From contig RZZF01000104.1 of NCBI GenBank assembly GCA_009929975.1, positions 1 through 6,646 of the forward strand: DNA of 6,646 nt, read 5' to 3'. The notes beneath the pieces were generated by a model. The model was not told where the DNA came from. It saw only the letters and a program-made list of their open reading frames with translations, and ran no database searches. Both the position numbers and the translations under genes were made by a program. The stretch comes from Clostridia bacterium (GTDB lineage Bacteria > Bacillota > Clostridia > Saccharofermentanales > UBA5734). This document shows positions 1 through 6,228 of this stretch, piece by piece (the stretch's first letter is position 1; each line of letters starts with the position of its first letter).

Positions 1-1
1 A

Positions 2-1045
2 CGCAAGCTTGAGGATGAGCTGAAGACACGTGTGGTTGGTCAGGATGAGGCGGTCCGTTCAATTGCCCAGGCGATCCGCCGCGGCCGGCTCGGCCTGAAA
101 GACCCGAAGCGCCCGACCGGATCATTCATTTTCCTGGGGACCACCGGTGTCGGCAAGACAGAGCTGGCGAAAGCGCTCGCGGATGTCATGTTCGGTGACG
201 AGTCGGCCCTGATCCGTGTCGACATGTCGGAGTATATGGAGAAATTCGATGTCTCCAAGCTGATCGGATCTCCGCCGGGCTATGTGGGATATGACGAGGG
301 TGGCCAGCTGACCGAGAAGGTTCGTCGCAAACCGTACTCTGTTGTGTTGTTTGATGAGATTGAGAAAGCGCATCCGGATGTCTTCAACGCGCTGCTGCAG
401 ATTCTGGAAGACGGCCGGCTGACAGACGGTCAGGGCCGTACGGTGCACTTCAATCATACCATCCTGATCATGACGTCCAATATCGGCGCCAGAATGCTGA
501 CCGGCAGCAATGGCCGGAAGATTGGGTTCGCGCCTCTGAACCATGAAAATTCCACTCGCGAAGATGTCGAACTTTATGGTGGGAAATCTTATCAGGAAGC
601 CAAAGACCTGGTCATGGACGAGTTGAAAAAGACGTTTAATCCGGAGTTCATCAATCGTGTTGATGAGATCATATTCTTCAGGATGCTCAGCCGGGATGCG
701 ATGCTCCGCATCGTTGACATCATGCTGGCGGGGCTGCAGAAACGCGTGGCCGATCTGGGTCTGACACTGGAAGTCAGTGATGAGGCGAAAACCTGGCTGG
801 CCGATCACGGCTATGATTCAGCGTATGGAGCCAGACCACTGCGCCGTCTGATCCAGTCCGCGGTTGAGGACCGCTTTTCAGAAGCGATGCTTGATGGCGT
901 CGTCAAGGCCGGGGACATCGCCCGGGTTGAGGTGGGTGACAGCGCGCTGATTGTTGTTCAGGCCACACCGGATTCCGTCCATACGGAAGCGGACGTAAAG
1001 CCTGCCGGGGATGAAGCGGAATCAGCAAAGTCGACAGACGCATAA
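2..1045 (+). CDS. clpC: ClpC-type Hsp100 AAA+ ATPase, C-terminal part (5' truncated by window edge)
   Basis: This is the second ATPase domain (D2) and C-terminal domain of a Clp/Hsp100 unfoldase, which threads substrates into the ClpP peptidase in the cytoplasm. The frame is open to the window edge, giving 347 visible residues of a family usually above 800. Counting from the edge, I see Walker A GTTGVGKT (46-53), pore loop GYVG (93-96), Walker B VVLFDE (114-119), sensor 1 TSN (158-160), arginine finger in NPEFINRVD (R219) and sensor 2 GARPLRR (276-282). The tripeptide IGF (174-176) sits where ClpP-binding Clp ATPases carry their docking loop, and GLKDPKRP is ClpC-like; together these favour ClpC over ClpB. 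The tail after about residue 310 is acidic and low-complexity. Walker A has Thr where GPTGVGKT is usual, but the GxxxxGKT pattern is kept. In many Bacillota clpC follows ctsR-mcsAB; that side is outside the window. A hairpin follows the stop codon. Confidence 0.95.
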   Translation, partial: RKLEDELKTRVVGQDEAVRSIAQAIRRGRLGLKDPKRPTGSFIFLGTTGVGKTELAKALADVMFGDESALIRVDMSEYMEKFDVSKLIGSPPGYVGYDEGGQLTEKVRRKPYSVVLFDEIEKAHPDVFNALLQILEDGRLTDGQGRTVHFNHTILIMTSNIGARMLTGSNGRKIGFAPLNHENSTREDVELYGGKSYQEAKDLVMDELKKTFNPEFINRVDEIIFFRMLSRDAMLRIVDIMLAGLQKRVADLGLTLEVSDEAKTWLADHGYDSAYGARPLRRLIQSAVEDRFSEAMLDGVVKAGDIARVEVGDSALIVVQATPDSVHTEADVKPAGDEAESAKSTDA

Positions 1046-1070
1046 GCATTCTATGATAAAATAACAATGG

Positions 1071-1100
1071 AAAGGCGGTCCGCCCGGGCCGCCTTTATCT
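1071..1100 (+). terminator. Probable Rho-independent terminator after clpC
   Basis: AAAGGCGG (1071-1078) and CCGCCTTT (1089-1096) form a perfect 8-bp stem around a 10-nt loop, 25 bp after the clpC stop. The tail TTTATCTT is only moderately T-rich, so termination may be partial. An A-rich stretch precedes the stem. The next gene has no obvious strong promoter, so some read-through into it is possible. Confidence 0.55.
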
Positions 1101-1106
1101 TGACTC

Positions 1107-1111
1107 AGGAG
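1107..1111 (+). promoter_or_regulatory. Ribosome binding site that sets the CpXC gene start
   Basis: AGGAG lies 6 nt before the ATG at 1118. The in-frame ATG at 1067 has no such site and directly abuts the terminator stem, and the residues it would add are encoded by the hairpin. The start at 1118 is therefore preferred. Confidence 0.8.
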
Positions 1112-1117
1112 TTTGAT

Positions 1118-1783
1118 ATGCAGCCAAGCCAGTTTATTAAACAAACCTTCCACTGTCCGGTCTGCCTTAATGAAGAATTGATGACAGCCTGGACACTGGT
1201 CCATGCGCAGGCCGATCCGGATCTCAAGGACCGCCTGCTGCGCAAAACACTTCAACTGCACCCCTGTAGCAATTGCGGCCGTGAGTTCCAGATTGAATCC
1301 GGACTGGTTTATCTCGACTCTGAACAGAAATTCCTGATTGCCTATGAACCGGATCTTGAGAACCCGGCAGCCTGGCAGCCGTATGACCTGGACCATGCGC
1401 AGCCGGACTGGACAATCCGGCTGGTCACGGACCAGAACCAGCTGATCGAGAAGATTCATATTTTTGACAGCGGACTGGATGACCGCCTGGTCGAACTGCT
1501 CAAGCTGTCTTTACTCCGCCAGGAGAATCAGCCGGTCAAAGCCCGCCGTTTTTTCTATTACCAGCCACAGGAACCTGACGAATCAGCACTTCTCCATTTC
1601 ATGGTCGCAGCTGAAGATGATCAATGGTATAACCTGGATCTGGAACGGTCGATCTATCAGAATACAGAGCAGCTGATCGCGGCTGCCGGACTGGTATTGC
1701 CGGATCAATGGCTGGTTGACCAGTCGACGGCGGTCGGGCTTCTGCGGGAATTGAGCCAGACCCCTCTGGCTGACCTGTCATAA
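1118..1783 (+). CDS. CpXC-domain zinc-binding protein, function unknown
   Basis: The product is 221 residues with no signal peptide or membrane segment, so it should be cytoplasmic. It opens with CPVC (13-16), and a second pair CSNC (50-53) completes a likely four-cysteine zinc site. After that come YLDSEQKFLIAYEP and, at about 101-130, a stretch with LIEKIHIFDSGLDDRLVELLKL. Both are typical of the CpXC family as I know it, a group of uncharacterised proteins named for the CPxC motif. The C-terminal part (about 140-221) shows no motif I recognise. The start is chosen at 1118 for its AGGAG site. The gene follows clpC after a probable terminator and meets the next gene tail to tail with 2 bp between. 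No function can be given beyond probable zinc binding. Confidence 0.88.
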   Translation: MQPSQFIKQTFHCPVCLNEELMTAWTLVHAQADPDLKDRLLRKTLQLHPCSNCGREFQIESGLVYLDSEQKFLIAYEPDLENPAAWQPYDLDHAQPDWTIRLVTDQNQLIEKIHIFDSGLDDRLVELLKLSLLRQENQPVKARRFFYYQPQEPDESALLHFMVAAEDDQWYNLDLERSIYQNTEQLIAAAGLVLPDQWLVDQSTAVGLLRELSQTPLADLS

Positions 1784-1785
1784 CC

Positions 1786-2676
1786 TCAAATCAGAAAACT
1801 GTCTTTGCGCAGCGCTTCCAGAACCGGGAGTGACAGATTGAGAATGAGCGCGATCAAGCTAAGGAGCATGAACATCGCGGTCGCTGTCAGGATGATGACC
1901 TGATTGTCGGTTAAGGCTGTTGTCTGGCGCAGCGCGGTGGATTGGACCAGAATCGCGATAACGATCGCCGCGACAACCATCAGCAGCGTATTGATGAATG
2001 ATCCGGCCAGCATCATTGATCCGGCCAGCAGAAACAGCGCGCTGAAAAAACCGGAAGGGCTGAGTGCGTTGATCAGGCGGTGAAACGAGAAAGCCTGGCG
2101 AAAGACATAGCGCAGCAGAAGATGATAGATCAGCGTATGCAGCAGAAAAAGGGAGAGTCCGATACCGGCTCCTTCGATAAAGAGAAACAGGCGGCTGGAG
2201 AGCTGGCCGCCGAACTGGGCGGAGACAATACTCAAGCCGAAAATCGTTTTGAGATATGTCTGCTCAGTCGCCTGAACCGTCAGCAGGCCGGACATTGTAC
2301 CCAGCAGAATGAGAAACAGAGGCACTGCCCGATGTCCGGTGCCGAGCGCGTAGCGCTGGATCTGCTCAGCCGGGTGGGCCAGAAGACGCCCGGCATGCTT
2401 CAGGGCATCACGAAAAAGACTGCGCAGGGCAGCTGCGTGATGCTGTGAATTGACCGTTCTCTTTGTCTGGAAAGGCGTTTTCCGCGCTTTTTTCTGTGCG
2501 GGCCGCTTTTTCTTTTTTGACTTGATATCCGTGGAGTTTTTTCGTGCGGACGATCCGGATGAATGCCCGGTGTCTGTCTGGTCAGACTGTGCTCCGCGGC
2601 TTTCCTGATGATGTCGGCAGTCACATTTCTCACCGGGTTCGAGCTCGCGACCACAATAAAAGCAATATCGTGCCAT
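1786..2676 (-). CDS. Zinc-ribbon multi-pass membrane protein, possibly Yip1-like
   Basis: The product is 296 residues. An N-terminal treble-clef-like site, CFYCGREL then CDC, places cysteines at 5, 8, 18 and 20. A polar and strongly basic linker follows (about 21-80, including KSKKKKRPAQKKARK). The C-terminal half is hydrophobic, with about five membrane segments near 117-135, 162-192, 209-226, 228-246 and 259-283. A zinc ribbon ahead of a five-helix region with a HPAEQIQ-type entry segment resembles Yip1-family proteins of Gram-positive bacteria; this is a pattern impression, not a firm match. The ATG at 2676 is chosen because GGAGG (2689-2693) lies before it, although the 12-nt spacing is long; an in-frame TTG at 2703 lies upstream of that site and has none of its own. 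The gene is divergent from tex. The zinc ribbon and basic linker are predicted on the cytoplasmic side. Confidence 0.85.
   Translation of the reverse strand: MARYCFYCGRELEPGEKCDCRHHQESRGAQSDQTDTGHSSGSSARKNSTDIKSKKKKRPAQKKARKTPFQTKRTVNSQHHAAALRSLFRDALKHAGRLLAHPAEQIQRYALGTGHRAVPLFLILLGTMSGLLTVQATEQTYLKTIFGLSIVSAQFGGQLSSRLFLFIEGAGIGLSLFLLHTLIYHLLLRYVFRQAFSFHRLINALSPSGFFSALFLLAGSMMLAGSFINTLLMVVAAIVIAILVQSTALRQTTALTDNQVIILTATAMFMLLSLIALILNLSLPVLEALRKDSFLI
1999..2030. repeat. 14-bp direct repeat inside the membrane-protein gene
   Basis: TGATCCGGCCAGCA occurs at 1999-2012 and again at 2017-2030. The 18-bp offset keeps the reading frame and produces the doubled LAGS motif (residues 217-220 and 223-226) in a predicted membrane helix. 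It is probably a small in-frame duplication. Confidence 0.7.
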
Positions 2677-2792
2677 ACGATGAAATAACCTCCGCGTCTG
2701 CAATCTATTCTATCATAATCCGAATATGTTATCATATTGTGACATAAGTGGTTTTCTCTGGAAATACGATATAACCGATGAAAGGTGTCAGC
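2677..2792. promoter_or_regulatory. AT-rich divergent control region between the membrane-protein gene and tex
   Basis: This 116-bp gap must hold promoters for both divergent genes. On the minus strand, TATGAT (complement of 2712-2717) is a plausible -10 box for the membrane protein, but no good -35 sits 16-18 bp upstream. On the plus strand TATAAC (2770-2775) resembles a -10 box, yet it is very close to the tex ribosome site and has a weak -35. GTGACA (2739-2744) looks like a -35 but is 20 bp or more from any good -10. AT content is clearly higher than in the flanking genes. Individual promoter assignments are uncertain. Confidence 0.45.
2723..2738. promoter_or_regulatory. Palindrome AATATG-TTAT-CATATT, possible operator
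   Basis: Perfect 6-bp arms flank a 4-bp centre. It lies roughly midway between the divergent starts, and TATCATA within it (2730-2736) repeats at 2711-2717. The symmetry and placement suit a dimeric regulator controlling one or both genes. Short AT-rich palindromes also arise by chance, and no known operator is recognised. Confidence 0.3.
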
Positions 2793-4967
2793 ATGTCCAT
2801 TGCGCAAAAGCTGAGAAATGAATTCGCTCTGTCCGAACTTCAGACTCAGCAGATAATCCGTCTGATTGATGATGGCAATACCATCCCGTTTATTGCCCGC
2901 TACCGTAAAGAAATGACCGGCAATCTTGATGATCAGTCGCTTCGGCGCTTCGCGGCGTCACTACAGCATGACCGGGCCATGGCTGAACGGCGCGGGGATG
3001 TTTGCCGCCTGATTGATGAGCAGGGACTTTTAACAGAAGCGCTGCGTCAGGCGATCCACGGCGCGGCGACACTGACGGAAATTGATGATCTTTATCGTCC
3101 GTTCCGCCCCAAACGGCGGACCCGCGGATCGATGGCACGCGATCTCGGGCTGCAGCCCCTCGCGGATAATCTGCAACAGCCTGACCAGCCGCTGAGCCAG
3201 GCTCTGCGGCTGGCTGAACATCTGGTCAGGACAAGCGAAGCGCTTCCGGATACGGAAACCGCGCTCGCCGGCGCCTGTGATATCCTCGCTGAACAGTGGG
3301 CGGATCAGGCGGCTGTGCGGCGGGCCTGCCGCCGCCTGATGGAAAAGGAAGCTGACATCATCTGCCGGAAAAGCAAAGACAGCGATCCGGCCGTGACAGT
3401 CTATGATATGTATGGCGATTATCAGGAACCGGTGTCCCGGGTACGCGATCACCGTATTCTGGCGATGAACAGGGGTGAAAGGGAAAAACAGCTGCAGGTC
3501 CGTATTCAATTGGATCCGGTCCGGGCTGTAAAGCAGATGATGACTCATCTCCCGCCATTTCATCCAAGCTGCCATGATCTGCTGATGCAGACTGCGGCCG
3601 ACTGCTGGAAACGTCTGCTGTTTCCTTCCTTGACGACCGAACTGCGTTCTGAACTGACCGCGAAGGCGGAAGAAGGGGCACTGGCTGTTTTTTCAGCGAA
3701 CCTGAGAAGCCTCCTGCTCCAGCCGCCGCTGCGCGGCCGGACGGTGCTCGGCGTTGATCCAGGGTTTCGCACGGGATGCAAACTCGCCGTGACTGATCCG
3801 ACCGGTCTTGTCCTGGCCACCGGTGTCATTTATCCGACTCCGCCGCGTTCTGCCATCGCGGAAAGCGGCAGGCAGGTCCTCGAACTGATCAGGCGATTCA
3901 ACATCAATCTGATCGCGATCGGCAATGGAACGGCGTCGCGTGAAACGGAACAGTTTATCAGCAGCCTTGTGCGCGAACAGGGATTGGAAGTGCCGTTCCT
4001 GCTCGTCAGCGAAGCCGGCGCCAGTGTCTACTCCGCTTCACCGGCCGCGGCGGCGGAGTTTCCGGACTATGATGTCTCTCTGCGCAGCGCGATCTCGATC
4101 GCCCGGCGTGTTCAGGATCCGCTGGCTGAACTGGTCAAGATAGAACCGCAGTCGATTGGTGTCGGCCAGTATCAGCACGATATCAGTGAAAAGAAACTCA
4201 GTGATGACTTGCGGGGTGTTGTTGAGGCCTGTGTCAATGAAGTCGGTGTGGATCTGAATACCGCTTCCGTCGCGCTGCTGACGTATGTCGCCGGCCTGAG
4301 TCCGGCTGCCGCGCAGGCGATTGTCAGCCAGCGTGAGACAGGCAGACCGTTTGCCTCACGGCGTCAGCTGCTCAGTGTACCCAAAATCGGACCGAAGCGA
4401 TTCGAGCAGTGTGCCGGTTTTCTCCGGGTTCCCGGAAGTGAGGAAATTCTCGACAACACACCGGTTCATCCGGAGGCCTATGCTCAGGTCTATCAGCTGA
4501 GTGAAATCCTCGGTGAGCCGCCATCACCGCGTCTGGCGCAGATCGCTGCGGCCCAGCCGGCTGAAGCAATGGCCGAACGACTCGGCCTCGGCCTGCTGAC
4601 GTATCAGGATATCCTTGAGGCTCTGCAGCGGCCCGGCCGTGATCCGCGGGATGATCTGCCGCAGCCGGTCCTGCGTTCGGATATCATGGAGATCGGGGAT
4701 CTCAAGCCAGGGATGATCCTGCAGGGCGTGGTCCGCAATGTCGCGGATTTTGGTGCTTTTGTTGATATCGGCGTTCATCAGGACGGCCTGGTTCATGTTT
4801 CTGAGTTGAGCAGCCGGTATGTCCGGTCGCCAATGGACATTGTCCAGACCGGCCAGCCGGTGACGGTCGCGGTTCTCAGCGTGGATATCTCCCGGCGCCG
4901 GATCGCATTGACAATGAAAGGAATCGAGCCATCCAAACCCGATGGTTCCGGGCAATCAGCAACATGA
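2793..4967 (+). CDS. tex: Tex family transcription accessory / RNA-binding protein
   Basis: The product is 724 residues, a full-length Tex protein. Tex is a cytoplasmic nucleic-acid-binding protein linked to transcription and homologous to eukaryotic Spt6. Visible parts in order: Tex N-terminal helical region (1 to about 190, with TIPFIARYRKE and EIDDLYRPFRPKRRTR); YqgF/RNase H-like domain opening with LGVDPGFRTGCK (319-330) and continuing through IGNGTASRETE (377-386) and VSEAGASVYSAS; the conserved IGVGQYQHDI (455-464); helix-hairpin-helix repeats at about 485-545; and a C-terminal S1 domain (about 637-710, GVVRNVADFGAFVDIG). The ATG at 2793 is chosen because AAAGGTG (2781-2787) lies 5 nt before it; the in-frame ATG at 2778 has no such site. 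The gene overlaps the following acyltransferase gene by 4 bp, which indicates an operon. No key region is missing. Confidence 0.97.
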   Translation: MSIAQKLRNEFALSELQTQQIIRLIDDGNTIPFIARYRKEMTGNLDDQSLRRFAASLQHDRAMAERRGDVCRLIDEQGLLTEALRQAIHGAATLTEIDDLYRPFRPKRRTRGSMARDLGLQPLADNLQQPDQPLSQALRLAEHLVRTSEALPDTETALAGACDILAEQWADQAAVRRACRRLMEKEADIICRKSKDSDPAVTVYDMYGDYQEPVSRVRDHRILAMNRGEREKQLQVRIQLDPVRAVKQMMTHLPPFHPSCHDLLMQTAADCWKRLLFPSLTTELRSELTAKAEEGALAVFSANLRSLLLQPPLRGRTVLGVDPGFRTGCKLAVTDPTGLVLATGVIYPTPPRSAIAESGRQVLELIRRFNINLIAIGNGTASRETEQFISSLVREQGLEVPFLLVSEAGASVYSASPAAAAEFPDYDVSLRSAISIARRVQDPLAELVKIEPQSIGVGQYQHDISEKKLSDDLRGVVEACVNEVGVDLNTASVALLTYVAGLSPAAAQAIVSQRETGRPFASRRQLLSVPKIGPKRFEQCAGFLRVPGSEEILDNTPVHPEAYAQVYQLSEILGEPPSPRLAQIAAAQPAEAMAERLGLGLLTYQDILEALQRPGRDPRDDLPQPVLRSDIMEIGDLKPGMILQGVVRNVADFGAFVDIGVHQDGLVHVSELSSRYVRSPMDIVQTGQPVTVAVLSVDISRRRIALTMKGIEPSKPDGSGQSAT

Positions 4968-6184
4968 AACGCAATGGATACGACGCATCACAACCGCCTT
5001 CCCGCTGGCTCTACTCTCTGATTCTGCATACTCTGCACGGGCTGACCCGGATCCTTCTGCGCAGCCGGGTGATCAAAAATGCGGAAATTGCTGACATCAA
5101 AGGCCCGATCATTGTCCTGGGCAACCACCCGTCCTATCTGGACCCCGTTTTCATGGCCGCATCACTCTGGCCGCGGCCAATCCATTTCCTGACTTCGGCG
5201 ACATTTTTCCGCAAACCGCTGATCCGTCATATTCTTCAGCGTGTCCGGGCTATCCCCAAGGTGCAGTTCCGAACCGACACCCAGGCCCTCAAACACATGC
5301 TGCGGGTGATCGCGGCCGGTGAAGTCCTTGGTATCTATCCGGAAGGCCAGCGATCACCGGACGGAGCCGCCCAGCCGATCGATGAGGCGATTGGCAAGCT
5401 GGTTTACCGCTCTGCCTGTACGGTTGTTGTCGTTAAGACTTATGGTGCCTATCTCAGTTGGCCGCGCTGGTCGACGAGCTGGATCAGGCGCGGGCGGGTG
5501 GAAGCGTCCAGCCAGATCCTGTTCAGGCCGGAAGATTTCAAGCTGCTCAATGCGGCTGCGGTCCAGAAAATAATTACAGAGGCGATTTCCTTTAATGAAT
5601 ATGACTGGCAGCGGGAACGCAACATTCGCTTCCGTTCACGCGCGCCGGCGATGTCGCTTCACCACCTGTGCCATGCCTGCCCCGCCTGTGACCGTGACCT
5701 GGTGATTGAAGCATCCGGCAAATCCCTGCGTTGCCGCGCCTGCGGCATGACGGCTGAAATGGATGCCTGTGGCTTCCTTCATCGTATTGATTCGGAAGGC
5801 ATTGTTCCGGAGAGCCCTCTGGCATGGCATCAGTGGCAGATCGGACGTTTCAATGATCAGACCGGTGAAGTCAGCCAGCCCGGCTGTCTCGCCGTGGTGG
5901 AGGAAAACCAGGCAGAACTGAAGGATCAGCGGCGCGGAACCATTATATTGACGGCGGAAGAACTGGTTTTCCAGCCTGATGACCATCAGACCCCGGTTCA
6001 TTTTCCGATTTATAACCGTGCCGGATTCAGTGCCGACTTCGGCCACCATTTTGAACTGGTGCTGGCTGACCGGCATTACCGGCTCATTCCAGATAACGGG
6101 CAATCCGTCATCATGTTTGCAGACAGGATCCGGGTCCGGCAGCTGAGTCGGCCGGAGCAGGGTGAGGAGTCCGGCTTGACATGA
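4964..6184 (+). CDS. plsC: PlsC-like 1-acylglycerol-3-phosphate acyltransferase with C-terminal zinc ribbon
   Basis: The product is 406 residues. The N-terminal half is a PlsC-type acyltransferase that should acylate lysophosphatidic acid (or a related lysolipid) at the cytoplasmic membrane face. A hydrophobic segment at about 16-33 is a likely membrane anchor. NHPSYLDP carries the catalytic HX4D motif (H55, D60), FRTD follows at 102-105, and YPEGQRS carries the EGxR substrate motif (127-130). From about residue 236 a zinc ribbon follows (C239, C242, C257, C260, plus C236), then about 140 residues, probably beta-rich, that I cannot name. Typical PlsC proteins are near 200-250 residues, so the C-terminal half is an addition; I recall clostridial acyltransferases with a similar ribbon, so the fusion is probably not unique. 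The ATG overlaps the tex stop as ATGA, and the ribosome site is weak, suggesting translational coupling to tex. Acyl substrate preference cannot be read from sequence. Confidence 0.9.
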   Translation: MKRNGYDASQPPSRWLYSLILHTLHGLTRILLRSRVIKNAEIADIKGPIIVLGNHPSYLDPVFMAASLWPRPIHFLTSATFFRKPLIRHILQRVRAIPKVQFRTDTQALKHMLRVIAAGEVLGIYPEGQRSPDGAAQPIDEAIGKLVYRSACTVVVVKTYGAYLSWPRWSTSWIRRGRVEASSQILFRPEDFKLLNAAAVQKIITEAISFNEYDWQRERNIRFRSRAPAMSLHHLCHACPACDRDLVIEASGKSLRCRACGMTAEMDACGFLHRIDSEGIVPESPLAWHQWQIGRFNDQTGEVSQPGCLAVVEENQAELKDQRRGTIILTAEELVFQPDDHQTPVHFPIYNRAGFSADFGHHFELVLADRHYRLIPDNGQSVIMFADRIRVRQLSRPEQGEESGLT

Positions 6185-6204
6185 TACCCGGGCCGGTTTA
6201 TGTT
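6176..6204 (+). promoter_or_regulatory. Predicted sigma-70-type promoter for paaK
   Basis: A consensus -35 TTGACA (6176-6181) is separated by exactly 17 bp from TATGTT (6199-6204, 4 of 6 matches to TATAAT). Transcription would start near 6211, leaving a leader of about 18 nt containing the GGAGGG ribosome site. The -35 box overlaps the last codons of the acyltransferase gene. The same stretch also contains a weak hairpin, CCGGC (6171-6175) with GCCGG (6192-6196), followed by TTTATGTTTTT, which could instead act as a terminator for the upstream operon. Confidence 0.5.
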
Positions 6205-6228
6205 TTTAACAAAGTTTCGGAGGGAAAC

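Noticed and set aside
122..808. Long open frame (228 codons) on the minus strand inside clpC
   Set aside because: It lies fully antisense to clearly coding, conserved ClpC sequence, shows no recognisable domain, and is the kind of shadow frame common opposite GC-rich codons.
1031..1062. Possible promoter TCGACA ... TATGAT/TAAAAT for the CpXC gene
   Set aside because: Spacings are 15 or 20 bp, outside the normal range, and any transcript would run straight into the terminator hairpin.
2080..2448. Plus-strand open frame of 122 codons opposite the membrane-protein gene
   Set aside because: Its translation is low-complexity and polar, being the complement of hydrophobic codons; no convincing start context.
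2778..2792. Upstream in-frame ATG as the tex start
   Set aside because: No ribosome site precedes it, while AAAGGTG is well spaced for the ATG at 2793.
3030..3575. Minus-strand open frame of 181 codons inside tex
   Set aside because: It is antisense to conserved Tex coding sequence and its translation shows no family features.
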